Source: CAJQQK01 sp965224225
GTDB lineage: Bacteria; Pseudomonadota; Alphaproteobacteria; Rhizobiales; Hyphomicrobiaceae
Assembly (NCBI GenBank): GCA_965224225.1
Contig: CBDCZF010000029.1
Coordinates: forward strand, 248,001 to 312,000
Direction: 5' to 3'
Length of the DNA: 64,000 nucleotides
The notes beneath the pieces are model-generated. The model was not told where the DNA came from. It made no database searches and saw nothing but the letters and a program-made list of their open reading frames with translations. Positions 50,975 through 59,690 of the stretch are shown piece after piece (position 1 is the first letter of the stretch; every line of letters begins with the position of its first letter). The translations under genes were made by a program, and so were the position numbers.

Positions 50975-51985
50975 TCATTGCGCCGCAACCGGCCGCCCGT
51001 CATCGCGCGCCGAGCGGTAGGCCGCCTGGATCACCTTCATGACGGCAACCGCTTCGTCGAGACCACAACACGGCGGTGCACCGCGTGCGAACCGCTCGAG
51101 CGTGTCGCGTACGAACAACCCATAGTAATGATCGTTATTGAGCTCAACGGCACCCTCTCGGACGTCTTCAGACGGGTTGGTGCAATCACGAAGTTCGATG
51201 CCGTCCGCTGTCGAGCGATAATAATTGTCCCGGCTTCTGATCGTGAAGGAAAACTCACGCGGCGCCTCACACGTGCTGGGAAAGCCGTAGCCTGTTTCGA
51301 TTACGGCGATCGTTCCCCGCTCGCCCTTGAGTGTCATGACTGAATAGTCTTCGATCGCTTCGCCATGCACACCGTTATGCATGACGGCACGGACAGTTTC
51401 GACCTCCTGGCCGGTCAGAAGCCGAAACAGGTCGACGAAATGGCCGGCAAGATTGATCGTCGAGCCGCCGCCCGCAACGACCGGATCGAGCATCCAGGGG
51501 CAGGCTGCCGTTACATACCGCTCCGGCGGACCGCCGATGAAGCGAAACGACATGTGTTTGAAATCACCCGGCAGGCAGCCCTCGCTCTCAGCGAACGCTT
51601 CGCGCAAGCCGCCGACGCGGTAGACGAAGGGTACGGCGACAAATGCGCCCGCCGCTGCTGCCCGATCGCGCAGACGCACGACCGAGCCGACGTCGATGCC
51701 GCAAGGCTTTTCAAGAGCGAACGGAATGCCGGCATCCAGCATCAAGCCGGCAAGCCTCGGCATATCGGCGGGCCGCCCGAATACGAATGCGAAGTCGACT
51801 GTCTCTGCCTCGAGCAACACGGCGCACGAGTCGTAAAATCGCGCATCGAGCTGATTGGCAAGATCACGCCCAGGGCCATCTCTCCCGTCGCAGACTGCCG
51901 TGACCTGCACGCCGGCTGCCGACAGTCCGTCGAGATACAATGGTGCATGCCAGTGACCCGCCTCGATCAGCGCAACCTTCAGCAT
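50975..51985 (-). CDS. Gfo/Idh/MocA family oxidoreductase
   Basis: A 336-residue NAD(P)-dependent oxidoreductase. The N-terminal Rossmann part starts MLKVALIEAGHWHAPLYLDGL and includes PFALEKPCGIDVG, the EKP motif with the catalytic Lys. The C-terminal part is the family's beta-sheet domain. ATG 51985 has GGAG seven bases upstream; ATG 51997 is in frame. Substrates of the family are sugars, inositols or sugar acids; which applies here is unknown. The amidohydrolase gene follows. Confidence 0.88.
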   Translation of the reverse strand: MLKVALIEAGHWHAPLYLDGLSAAGVQVTAVCDGRDGPGRDLANQLDARFYDSCAVLLEAETVDFAFVFGRPADMPRLAGLMLDAGIPFALEKPCGIDVGSVVRLRDRAAAAGAFVAVPFVYRVGGLREAFAESEGCLPGDFKHMSFRFIGGPPERYVTAACPWMLDPVVAGGGSTINLAGHFVDLFRLLTGQEVETVRAVMHNGVHGEAIEDYSVMTLKGERGTIAVIETGYGFPSTCEAPREFSFTIRSRDNYYRSTADGIELRDCTNPSEDVREGAVELNNDHYYGLFVRDTLERFARGAPPCCGLDEAVAVMKVIQAAYRSARDDGRPVAAQ

Positions 51986-52118
51986 TCCGAGCTCCATGCG
52001 ACCCAGCCGGGCGGGCACCGTGCAAGATGCGCTACCCTGTCAACTTGATAGCGCAAAATTATCTGCGCTTTGCCGGTAGCAGCTCGTTCGAGATGATTCC
52101 GGCAAAACGCAGTTTGCG

Positions 52119-52811
52119 CTAGCCAGCCCCCCAGGCGGTCTTGAGACGGGTGTATTCGAGCGTATAGACGCCGCGCTCCACAGTTTCCCCATCAGGCACA
52201 GCGCCGCTGGAAAGACAGCCCCGTGCTGCGCTGACGACGGCTTCGAGGCCGCAGCCTTCGATCAGCACGACGGTATTGGGCGGTTCCTGTATGTCGCTGC
52301 GATCGCGTGTCTCGGCCGTGCGTCCGGCGCTTGCCGCCATATCGGTCGTACACAAATGCAGGCCGGTGATCCGAGCGCTGTGCGCGAGCTTCGGCAGCAC
52401 ATCCTGGGCAAGCTTCTGGCCCACGATCTCGCGGTCACTGTCGCCGAGCACCATACGCAACGTTGCAAGCGCGCCGCCCGGCCCCTGACCGAAGCTTGCC
52501 CGCACCCGTGTCAAGGCGCGGAAGGTATTGCGAAACTCCCGTGTCGCGCGCTTGGTCCACTCGGTCGGCGCATTGAGACGGCCGAGATAGTCCTGGCCGG
52601 TCATCACCTCGGGCGTCACCGTCTCATAGAGCGTGAAGTACTTCGGCGCCGTGTCACCATCTGCCGCGATATAGCGCCTGCCGCGCAGAAAGCCCGGGAT
52701 ACCGACGCGCTCGGGCATATGCTCTTCAATGTGCCAGGCATAGAAATCTGCCTCGCCCTCAGGCGTAATATCGTTCCAGATGCAAACCGCACCTTCACCA
52801 CTGAGCGCCAT
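52119..52811 (-). CDS. Hypothetical protein, probable dimeric alpha/beta barrel
   Basis: A 230-residue protein starting MALSGEGAVCIWNDITPEGEADFYAWHIEEH. The segment EADFYAWHIEEHMPERVGIPGFLRGRRY followed by YFTLYET strongly resembles the EthD-like dimeric alpha/beta-barrel fold. The second half could be a second such repeat. No catalytic motif is recognised. It is the most upstream gene of the minus-strand group with the MocA oxidoreductase and amidohydrolase. Confidence 0.75.
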   Translation of the reverse strand: MALSGEGAVCIWNDITPEGEADFYAWHIEEHMPERVGIPGFLRGRRYIAADGDTAPKYFTLYETVTPEVMTGQDYLGRLNAPTEWTKRATREFRNTFRALTRVRASFGQGPGGALATLRMVLGDSDREIVGQKLAQDVLPKLAHSARITGLHLCTTDMAASAGRTAETRDRSDIQEPPNTVVLIEGCGLEAVVSAARGCLSSGAVPDGETVERGVYTLEYTRLKTAWGAG

Positions 52812-52978
52812 GTTCCGATACTTTCCGCTCGCCTGTCACGAGAGTAGACCACCACACGATAACCAGCGTTGCAACATCGATTGGCCTTGCTGTTCCGACG
52901 ATCATCCTTCAAATCATACGATCAATTCGCGGGCCTCGCTGACGAGGCGGTCGCGGGACATAGGAGGTCGCTGCAGTC

Positions 52979-53413
52979 ATGGCCAAGGCCCAGAACAAAA
53001 CACAGCCGACCAAGGTGACACCGAAGCGTTTTCTCGAAAGCATCGAACATGAGCAGCGGCGCAAGGACGGCCTCGAACTACTGGCCTTCTTCAACCGGAT
53101 CACCGGCCTCAAGCCGCGCATGTGGGGGCCAAGCATGATCGGCTACGGGCGTTATCACTACCGTTACGAAACCGGCCGCGAAGGTGACATGTTCATCACC
53201 GGCTTCAGCCCGCGCAAGGCGGCGCTGACCGTCTACATCATGCCGGGCTACCGCGACCTCTCAGACAAACTGGCCCGCCTCGGCAAACACAAGACCGGAA
53301 AAAGCTGCCTCTACATCAACAAGCTCGCCGATATCGACATGGACGTGCTCGAAGAGATCGTGCACGACGGCATCGCATACATGCACGAGAACTACGAGAC
53401 CTTCGATAAGTAA
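52979..53413 (+). CDS. DUF1801 domain protein
   Basis: A 144-residue protein with the YdhG-like DUF1801 fold: WGPSMIGYGRYHYRY, FITGFSPRKAALTVYIMPG and GKSCLYINKLADIDMDVLEEIV. The function is unknown. AGGAGG (52964-52969 region) precedes the ATG. It diverges from the gene at 52119 and converges with the Atp12 gene. Confidence 0.9.
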   Translation: MAKAQNKTQPTKVTPKRFLESIEHEQRRKDGLELLAFFNRITGLKPRMWGPSMIGYGRYHYRYETGREGDMFITGFSPRKAALTVYIMPGYRDLSDKLARLGKHKTGKSCLYINKLADIDMDVLEEIVHDGIAYMHENYETFDK

Positions 53414-53424
53414 GGCAGTGCTGA

Positions 53425-54198
53425 TCAGGCCCTGACGAGGCGGAGAAACAAAGCGGCAGACTGCATTTCCGCCCAGCGTTTGGCGCGCCGCTCGCTCGCC
53501 TCGGCATCCTCGCCCCATTGCTCGATCTGCCAGTCTTCGTCGACATGCGTCGCCTGCCAGACGGCTTCGGCCGAGAGGCGGCCCTTGAGATGGGCGATCG
53601 TCAGCACCGCTGATCCGGTCAGCGTCGTCATGACGTGCAGCGGGGCAAGCGACAGCGCGTCCTCATCGGCGAGCCCGGAGGCCACCTTGGCAACGGCAAC
53701 GATGTTCTGCTCGACGGGCATGATGCCCTGCGTCACCTTGAGCGTCGCGCCGAAAGTTTCCTCGATCCAGGCAAGCACGGGGTCCCACGCGGCGGCCTGA
53801 CGAGTGACGAGTTCCTGCGGTGCCTCTGCCCGGTAGCAGAGAAGATCGTTACCGATGTAGCGCACGATGTCATCGTGCACCTCGCGCTCGCGACCGCAAA
53901 CTCCGTCGATGGCCGTGTTTGCGATTTTGGTCAGCGGCAGTCTCGCTGGATCGATCACGTCACCGAGCGCATTCCATTCAGCCGCCATTGCCTCGGCGAG
54001 TGTGCGCGACGGCATGATCAGTTCTGCGCGCTTTGGCGTCCGGAGCGGGCGACCGTCCAGCACGACCCTCCAGCCATCGTCCGACTGTTCGACATCCGCT
54101 GCCTTGAAGAACCGCTTGGGCAGTTGCGGGCGCAGGGCATCGTCGGAAACCCTGACGCGGGCCTTCGAGGGATCATCGGTCCGTTCGCGATCGGGCAT
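53425..54198 (-). CDS. ATP12 family F1-ATPase assembly chaperone
   Basis: A 257-residue protein of the Atp12 family, found in mitochondria and alphaproteobacteria, that helps assemble F1-ATPase alpha subunits. It has the conserved start RFFKAADVEQSDDGWRVVLDGRPLRTPKRAELIMP, AEWNALGDVIDPARLPLTKIANTAIDGV and YIGNDLLCYRAEAP. It is downstream of a HAD phosphatase gene (3 bases), which is the common alphaproteobacterial order with the pseudouridine synthase. Confidence 0.93.
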   Translation of the reverse strand: MPDRERTDDPSKARVRVSDDALRPQLPKRFFKAADVEQSDDGWRVVLDGRPLRTPKRAELIMPSRTLAEAMAAEWNALGDVIDPARLPLTKIANTAIDGVCGREREVHDDIVRYIGNDLLCYRAEAPQELVTRQAAAWDPVLAWIEETFGATLKVTQGIMPVEQNIVAVAKVASGLADEDALSLAPLHVMTTLTGSAVLTIAHLKGRLSAEAVWQATHVDEDWQIEQWGEDAEASERRAKRWAEMQSAALFLRLVRA

Positions 54199-54201
54199 CG
54201 T

Positions 54202-54882
54202 TCAGCGCGCTCCCTCATCGAAGTCCAGATGCCGGGCAACGATGCCGCCAAGTTCACCGGCATCGTATGCGATGGCCTGCGCGCCGGCCCGCTCGAGGTC
54301 GGCCACCGGATGATAACCCCACGACACCCCGATTGGCGCCACGCCGGCAAACCGCGCCATCTCCATATCGTAGGTCGTATCGCCGATCATGACGGTATCC
54401 GTCGCCTCGGCGCCCGCCTCACGCATGGCCGTTTCGATCATCGAGGGATGCGGCTTCGAGGGATGCGTATCGGCGGTCTGGATGGTGACAAAGTGCGCCG
54501 TCAGGTCCATGCGCTCGAACAACGCTTCGACCCCGCGAACCGACTTGCCGGTTGCAACGCCGAGCAAGACCTCATCGCGCGCCGACAGCGCCTCGATGAT
54601 GTCGCGAATGCCGTCGTATAGCGGTTCGTGATTGGTCGGGTCGCGACGCAGCACACCAAACGAATCGCGGTAGCCGTCGGTCACGGCCGCGATTGTCGCC
54701 GGGCTTTCGTGCGGTATCAGGCGCTCGATCGCGAGCGGCAACGACAGGCCAACGACCGACAGCACCTTCTCGCGCGACAGCGAGGGGAGGTCGCTGGCCG
54801 CGAAGGCACGATTCATCGCCTCGACGATGAGATGCTGGCTGTCGACCAGCGTGCCGTCGCAATCGAAAATCACGAGTTTCAT
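54202..54882 (-). CDS. HAD-IA family hydrolase (phosphoglycolate phosphatase-like)
   Basis: A 226-residue HAD phosphatase. Motif I is in VIFDCDGTLVDSQHLIVEA, motif II in GVATGKSVRG, and motif IV in VMIGDTTYDMEMARFAG, with a four-helix cap between. It is probably a phosphoglycolate or similar small-molecule phosphatase. It lies between the pseudouridine synthase and Atp12 genes with short gaps, consistent with one operon. Confidence 0.9.
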   Translation of the reverse strand: MKLVIFDCDGTLVDSQHLIVEAMNRAFAASDLPSLSREKVLSVVGLSLPLAIERLIPHESPATIAAVTDGYRDSFGVLRRDPTNHEPLYDGIRDIIEALSARDEVLLGVATGKSVRGVEALFERMDLTAHFVTIQTADTHPSKPHPSMIETAMREAGAEATDTVMIGDTTYDMEMARFAGVAPIGVSWGYHPVADLERAGAQAIAYDAGELGGIVARHLDFDEGAR

Positions 54883-54900
54883 GGAAATGCCGTCCTGAGC

Positions 54901-55890
54901 CTAGTCATCATAGCGGTCCGGATCGAGACCAAGCGCCTGCCAGGTCTGGCGCATGTGTTGCGGCAGCGGCGCCGTCACATCGATTTTCTCATCACCCGTC
55001 GGATGTGGAATGACGAGGCGTCGCGCATGCAAATGCAGCTTGGGCTCAATCTCCTGATCGGCGAACTTCGGCTCGCTCGGATACTTGTTGTCGCCGACTA
55101 TCGGATGGCCGATCAGATCCATATGGGCGCGCAATTGGTGCTGGCGCCCGGTCACCGGCTTAAGCGAGACCCAGGCGGCCTTGTTGGCGACCCGCTCGAT
55201 CACGCTGTAATGCGTGGTCGCGTGCATCGCGCGCTCCTGTTCGCCGGGTGCTGCCTTGCGCACGCGATCGCCGTCAGGGCCGGACGCCTTGACGAGTGCA
55301 GCCTCGACCTTGCCCTGGGCCGGCCGTGGCACACCGTTGACCAGCGCCCAGTAGGTTTTCGCCGCCGAACGCGTCTGAAACGTGCGCCCGAGGGTCGCTG
55401 CCGCCGAGCGCGTCTTGGCGACCAGCAGAACACCCGTGGTGTCACGATCGAGGCGATGCACGAGCCTCGGCCTTGATCCTCCGAAGCGGTCGGCCATGCC
55501 GGCAAGCAGGCCGTCGACATGACGCCTGGTGCCTGTACCGCCCTGCACGGCAAGCCCGAACGGTTTGTTGAGCACGAGCACGGCATCATCCTCGTAAAGG
55601 ATCATGTCTTCAATGAAACGGCGGTCGGCCTTGGAAAGTCCCGGCGGCGGCTTGACGGATGGCGCCGGTCGCTGTTCCTCGCGTACCGCCCGCGGCACGC
55701 GCACCAACTGCCCGGCTTCGAGGCGGGCGTTTGATTTGACGCGCTTGGAATCGACCCGGACCTGGCCGGTACGCAACAGCTTTTGCAGATGGGAATGGGT
55801 CACTTCCGGAAAGCGCAGGCGAAACCAGCGATCGAGGCGCAGGCCCTGCTCGTCCTTGGAAACCTCCAACGGTTTGGCGACATCGTTCAT
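54901..55890 (-). CDS. RluC/RluD family pseudouridine synthase
   Basis: A 329-residue rRNA pseudouridine synthase. It has an N-terminal S4 RNA-binding domain (SHLQKLLRTGQVRVDSKRVK) and a catalytic domain with VLNKPFGLAVQGG, LVHRLDRDTTGVLLVAK (catalytic Asp) and PVTGRQHQLRAHMDLIGHPIVGD. By length and layout it resembles RluC (23S positions 955, 2504, 2580). It overlaps the crcB stop by ATGA. Confidence 0.92.
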   Translation of the reverse strand: MNDVAKPLEVSKDEQGLRLDRWFRLRFPEVTHSHLQKLLRTGQVRVDSKRVKSNARLEAGQLVRVPRAVREEQRPAPSVKPPPGLSKADRRFIEDMILYEDDAVLVLNKPFGLAVQGGTGTRRHVDGLLAGMADRFGGSRPRLVHRLDRDTTGVLLVAKTRSAAATLGRTFQTRSAAKTYWALVNGVPRPAQGKVEAALVKASGPDGDRVRKAAPGEQERAMHATTHYSVIERVANKAAWVSLKPVTGRQHQLRAHMDLIGHPIVGDNKYPSEPKFADQEIEPKLHLHARRLVIPHPTGDEKIDVTAPLPQHMRQTWQALGLDPDRYDD

Positions 55891-56267
55891 TCAAAAGTCG
55901 TCCGTCCAAGCGCCATACCGGAAAACAGCGCCAAGATCGCCAGGACCACCGAGCCTGTTAGATAAAGGCCCGCCTGAACGTAATCTCCTCGCTGAAACAG
56001 CGCTGCAAAGTCCAACGAGAACGCCGAAAATGTCGTGAGCCCGCCCAGAACCCCGGTCGCGAGGAACGTGCGTAACTCCAGCGAACCGCCAAACCGCGCG
56101 ACCAGCACTTCGATCAGCAGGCCCATCAGAAACGAGCCCGCGACATTGACGATCAAGGTGCCCCACGGAAAGCCGAGACCAAAGGCCCGCACTGCCCACA
56201 AATTGACAAGGTGTCTGAGGCCGGCGCCGATTGCACCACCTGCACAGGCGAGCAGCAGCAGTCTCAT
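55887..56267 (-). CDS. crcB: Fluoride ion channel CrcB/Fluc
   Basis: A 126-residue four-helix membrane protein that exports fluoride as a dual-topology dimer. Signatures are GAIGAGLRHLVNLWA, WGTLIVNVAGSFLMGLL (Asn in the pore region) and LGGLTTFSAFSLD with the conserved Phe box and the Na+-site Gly-Thr-Thr. I saw no fluoride riboswitch in the short upstream gap. Its stop overlaps the pseudouridine synthase start. Confidence 0.95.
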   Translation of the reverse strand: MRLLLLACAGGAIGAGLRHLVNLWAVRAFGLGFPWGTLIVNVAGSFLMGLLIEVLVARFGGSLELRTFLATGVLGGLTTFSAFSLDFAALFQRGDYVQAGLYLTGSVVLAILALFSGMALGRTTFE

Positions 56268-56288
56268 GGATGTTGTCTTTCGCCGGGC

Positions 56289-56525
56289 TCAGTCAAGGCG
56301 TTCGCGTTTTGCATAAGGCGTGCCGATTGCCCAACCGATCGCCCAGCCGATCGCCATCGCCCCGATCATGACACCGAGGAAGACCAGCTGCTCGGCATCG
56401 TTTTGGCCATCCGGCGATGAATAGGTAAAGCTGGTCGAGACCCAGGACGCCAGCGGACCTGAGATGAACGTCGCCGCGATTGCCGCGCACACCACCCCGC
56501 AAATCATCGCGAGCACATATCGCAT
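56289..56525 (-). CDS. Small two-helix membrane protein
   Basis: A 78-residue protein with an N-terminal hydrophobic helix (MRYVLAMICGVVCAAIAATFI) and a C-terminal one (VFLGVMIGAMAIGWAIGWAIG) separated by a polar loop of about 25 residues. I do not recognise the family. It lies 34 bases downstream of the Tae4-like amidase gene on the same strand, so it could be a partner or immunity protein, but its sequence is not like known Tai4 immunity proteins. Confidence 0.7.
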   Translation of the reverse strand: MRYVLAMICGVVCAAIAATFISGPLASWVSTSFTYSSPDGQNDAEQLVFLGVMIGAMAIGWAIGWAIGTPYAKRERLD

Positions 56526-56559
56526 CGAGCTGTTCCCGTATTGATGGCCGGCCGGACGC

Positions 56560-57105
56560 CTATTTCACTTCCCAGAACCAGATTTCGTTGGCGTCCGCAT
56601 AGTTCGAGTAATAGCCCAGCCAGGAAAACCACTCCATCAGCCATTTCGCCGAGGACCGGTAGCCGTTCCACACGTCGATGTGGTCACCCGTCGGACGGCC
56701 CGGCTTATCGATCGAGCGATGCCAGTAGTCCTTGATAAAGATGATTCCGGTGCGCCCGAAGAGCTGTGGATAGAATTCAGCGGTACTCGTGCCGGTGATC
56801 TGCTCGCGGGCGCCAACGCCCTCCAGCCGTGCCCGGCTCAACGCATTTGCCAGTTCGTGGGCGCGAATATAGTGCATGTGGTCGGGATCGTGAGCCGAAC
56901 ACGTCAGGCAACCGCTGATCTGATGGGGCCTGACCCCGGAACGCTTTAGAGCAACGCCCATCCGGATCGCACACTGGTTGGCGAAGGTCGGAAAGCCCTG
57001 CAGAGCGTTCTGGCCGTGGTAGTTGCCGTCCTTCGGTGCGATGCAGGGCGTCTGGACGCTTTCGTTGATCGGGTGGCCATACCACAGGTCCTTGAATTCA
57101 ACCAT
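56560..57105 (-). CDS. Tae4-family type VI secretion amidase effector (orphan)
   Basis: A 181-residue NlpC/P60-like peptidoglycan amidase of the Tae4 type. It starts MVEFKDLWYGHP, has catalytic Cys45 in NQCAIRMGVAL and catalytic His142 in TGDHIDVWNG, and the intervening GRTGIIFIKDYW block. Known Tae4 enzymes cut D-Glu-mDAP peptides in the periplasm of rival cells. There is no signal peptide. No T6SS structural gene, Hcp or VgrG is in the window, so delivery or a housekeeping role is unresolved. ATG 57105 has AGGAG ten bases upstream. Confidence 0.8.
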   Translation of the reverse strand: MVEFKDLWYGHPINESVQTPCIAPKDGNYHGQNALQGFPTFANQCAIRMGVALKRSGVRPHQISGCLTCSAHDPDHMHYIRAHELANALSRARLEGVGAREQITGTSTAEFYPQLFGRTGIIFIKDYWHRSIDKPGRPTGDHIDVWNGYRSSAKWLMEWFSWLGYYSNYADANEIWFWEVK

Positions 57106-57278
57106 CTCGCGCAAACTCCTTCACCGGCCCGCACGTCCACTATAATGCCAATATCGCCAATAATGAAGCGGCCCCCAATCGTTGCAGAAGCCTGATGAAC
57201 CGGCCACCGCCATTGACAGCGCCGGGACCTCGGCATTGGATATCGCCCAATTCGCAGCAAACGATGAGGCAACGCAAG

Positions 57279-57785
57279 ATGTCCTATTCCCTCGAGCAGC
57301 TCGCCGACGACATCCGCTCGGCGCTCAACGAAGACCCGGGCCCCGAGGGCAAGCAGAAGGTCTGCCAGCACGTCTCGCGCGCCCTCAAAGACCAGGAATT
57401 CATCGCCCGGCATCTGACGGACCGCGCAGCGGGCGAGCATCCTCGTGAAGTGTTATTCGAGGATGAGTCGGGCTTCTGCATCTGCGGCCATGTTTACGGC
57501 GATGCCGCGATCGGCGAGCCGCACGATCATGGCTCGAGCTGGGCGATCTACGGCCAGGCGACCGGCCAGACCGAAATGACCGACTGGAAGATCGTCGACC
57601 GCGGCGGCGACGGCGGCCCGATCCTGGTCGAAGCGGAACGCAGCTACATCCTCAACCCCGGCGACGCCTACTTCTACGACGTCGGTGCCGTCCATTCGCC
57701 ACGACGCGAAAAGCCCGTCAAGCTGATCCGCATCGAAGGCGCCAACCTCGATCACGTCCAGCGCTCGAACATCAAGGCGAAGTAG
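57279..57785 (+). CDS. Cupin-fold metal-binding protein
   Basis: A 168-residue protein whose second half is a double-stranded beta-helix. Metal ligands fit the cupin pattern: His82 and His84 in PHDHGSSWAIYG, Glu99 in TEMTDW and His139 in VGAVHSPRR, after a GDAYFYD turn. It resembles the cysteine-dioxygenase-like group of predicted metal-dependent enzymes; a substrate cannot be assigned. The ATG at 57279 follows GAGG nine bases upstream. It converges with the multi-rhodanese gene across a palindromic repeat, so a link to sulfur metabolism is possible but unproven. Confidence 0.82.
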   Translation: MSYSLEQLADDIRSALNEDPGPEGKQKVCQHVSRALKDQEFIARHLTDRAAGEHPREVLFEDESGFCICGHVYGDAAIGEPHDHGSSWAIYGQATGQTEMTDWKIVDRGGDGGPILVEAERSYILNPGDAYFYDVGAVHSPRREKPVKLIRIEGANLDHVQRSNIKAK

Positions 57786-57874
57786 CTTTCGCTTGGCGAA
57801 CAGTGCTGCCGTCCTGTAACCCGCTTGCCCTGTGTCATCGCGTATCGTGGCCCAAGATTGCAAGCGTTCACGCC

Positions 57875-58048
57875 GCACGGCCCAATGCCCCTCACCCTAA
57901 CCCTCTCCCCGTACGCGCCGAAGTGGCTCTACGGGGAGAGGGAATCCGGCCGTCCCACCTTGCGCCGCCGTTGGCAACACGACGGGCCGAGTTCCCTCTC
58001 CCCGTACTTCACGGGGAGAGGGCTAGGGTGAGGGGCATCGGGCCGTGC
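57875..58048. repeat. Palindromic CCCTCTCCCC-type intergenic repeat
   Basis: A 174-bp element with 38-bp outer inverted repeats (57875-57912 and 58011-58048, two mismatches) containing CCCCTCACCCTAACCCTCTC. Each outer arm also forms its own hairpin: CCCTCTCCCCGTA with TACGGGGAGAGGG (57901-57942) and CCCTCTCCCCGT with ACGGGGAGAGGG (57994-58022). Similar sequences occur between genes in many proteobacteria. It occupies most of the 322-base gap between two convergent genes. Confidence 0.85.
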
Positions 58049-58107
58049 AGACCCATTGCTGGCGTGCGAATGTCAAAAAACCAGGACCACAAATTTGACA
58101 CTCCCCT

Positions 58108-59682
58108 TCAAGCCGGAGCAACCTGGAACGAATCCCGTTCCTGCTTGTCGAGTTGATCGACCAGGCCGACCTCCCATTCGAGATAGCGCCGCGCATCGGC
58201 CTTGTTGCCGGCGTTACGCTCGTGCGTGAAGAACAGGTAATCGATGCAATCGGCATCAGCCGGTTCATTATCGGTCGCTACGATCGCAAGACCGGCAGCG
58301 CGCCAGTCGTCCGGGCCGCCTGATAGCTGGCGCACGTCGGTGGGACCGAGTTCGCCAAGCCGCTGAGCGGCAAGCGCCGCCGTTGCAGCATCGTCCGCGA
58401 TCAAGGCCACTCCTTGCCCCTGTTCGAGAGCCAGTGCATCCAGTCGTGACCGGGTCGACCACCGTGCTCCATCGATGTGGCCCGCACGGTAGGTCATCGA
58501 GGGCCTCAAGTCCACGAGCTGCATGCCTGATCCAGCTACCTCACCTGGCGATATGGCCTGCAGTGCCACCAATGTTGCCGCTTCAGCCGGCGGAACTGAC
58601 AGCGATCTCGCAACTTCGAGACCACCGTCGAGCACGGCCGCCTCGTGACCAAGCTGATGCAGCCAGTTGGCGACCATCGGCGCCCGGATCTGATCATCAT
58701 CGACAATAATGAGCCGCGCACCGTGCACACCGACCCACTGATCCGTCGCCTGCACGAGTTGCCCACCGGGCGCATGCGCGATGCCGGCAATACCGTCAGC
58801 GGCATGTTCCTCGTGCGTGCGCACATCGAAGACGTAAGTCGTACGCCCGGCATCCGACAGCCAGCGCTGCGCCTCATCTCTTGCGATAAACGGCACGCCG
58901 GTCTTCTCGGCACGTGATTTCGCCTTCGCACGCAACGTATCACGCACACCGGAATCGTCCGGTCCGGCCGGATAACTGCGATCAGCACCGTATTCGAGCG
59001 TCATATCGTCGAGCAGCCAACCTTGCGTGCCGTTCTCGAGCGCGTAAACCGGGTTTGGCACGCCGAAGTCGATGAGCGTCTGGGCGCCTAGGATCGAACG
59101 CGTGCGCCCGGCACAGTTGACGATGATCGTCGTCTCAGGGTCAGGCACGATCTCGCCGATACGCAAGGCAAGTTCGCCGTTCGGACAGCAGATGCCGCCG
59201 GGGATATTGAACTTCGAATACTCGGCATAGGGCCGGCCGTCGACGATCACGTGGTTGGCCCCATCCCGCGACATTGCCGCGACCTCGAGCGGCGACTTGC
59301 GCGGCGTGTGCCGCTCGATCTCGAGGATCTCACCGAACGTCTTGCTCGGCAAGTTGACGCCTTCGTAGAGCGTGTAACCGGCCGCCCCCCAGGCAGGCGC
59401 ACCGCCGGCCATCACCGATACGTTGCCGTAGCCCATCGAGGCGGCGCGCGCTGCAGCCCTTTCAGCAATCCCGTCGCCACCATCCATCAGCACCATGCGC
59501 ACCGAGCGATTAGGCGCAAGCGCACCGAGCCGCGCTTCGAAGCAGCTATAGGCCAGCGGCACGGCAAAAAACGGGTGGCCCTGGCCGAACTGGCCAAGTT
59601 CACGCACATCGAAAAACGCGATCTCGACGCCATCGGATAGCCAGGCTTTCACGTCACCTGGTGAAACGGATTTGATTGTCAT
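58108..59682 (-). CDS. Protein with four tandem rhodanese-like domains
   Basis: A 524-residue protein with four rhodanese folds of about 120-130 residues each. Only the second has an active-site cysteine: Cys190 in IIVNCAGRTRS, with the six-residue CAGRTR loop of sulfurtransferases. The first (VLMDGGDGI), third (IIVDDDQIRA) and fourth (LIADDAATA) lack it. It should be a thiosulfate or persulfide sulfurtransferase. It overlaps rarA if the GTG at 59694 is used (GTGA coupling); ATG 59682 is the alternative. The cytoplasmic protein has no signal peptide. Confidence 0.88.
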   Translation of the reverse strand: MTIKSVSPGDVKAWLSDGVEIAFFDVRELGQFGQGHPFFAVPLAYSCFEARLGALAPNRSVRMVLMDGGDGIAERAAARAASMGYGNVSVMAGGAPAWGAAGYTLYEGVNLPSKTFGEILEIERHTPRKSPLEVAAMSRDGANHVIVDGRPYAEYSKFNIPGGICCPNGELALRIGEIVPDPETTIIVNCAGRTRSILGAQTLIDFGVPNPVYALENGTQGWLLDDMTLEYGADRSYPAGPDDSGVRDTLRAKAKSRAEKTGVPFIARDEAQRWLSDAGRTTYVFDVRTHEEHAADGIAGIAHAPGGQLVQATDQWVGVHGARLIIVDDDQIRAPMVANWLHQLGHEAAVLDGGLEVARSLSVPPAEAATLVALQAISPGEVAGSGMQLVDLRPSMTYRAGHIDGARWSTRSRLDALALEQGQGVALIADDAATAALAAQRLGELGPTDVRQLSGGPDDWRAAGLAIVATDNEPADADCIDYLFFTHERNAGNKADARRYLEWEVGLVDQLDKQERDSFQVAPA

Positions 59683-59690
59683 GTCTCTAC

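Noticed and set aside
55640..56320. Fluoride riboswitch for crcB
   Set aside because: The gap before crcB is short and no fluoride riboswitch core could be recognised.
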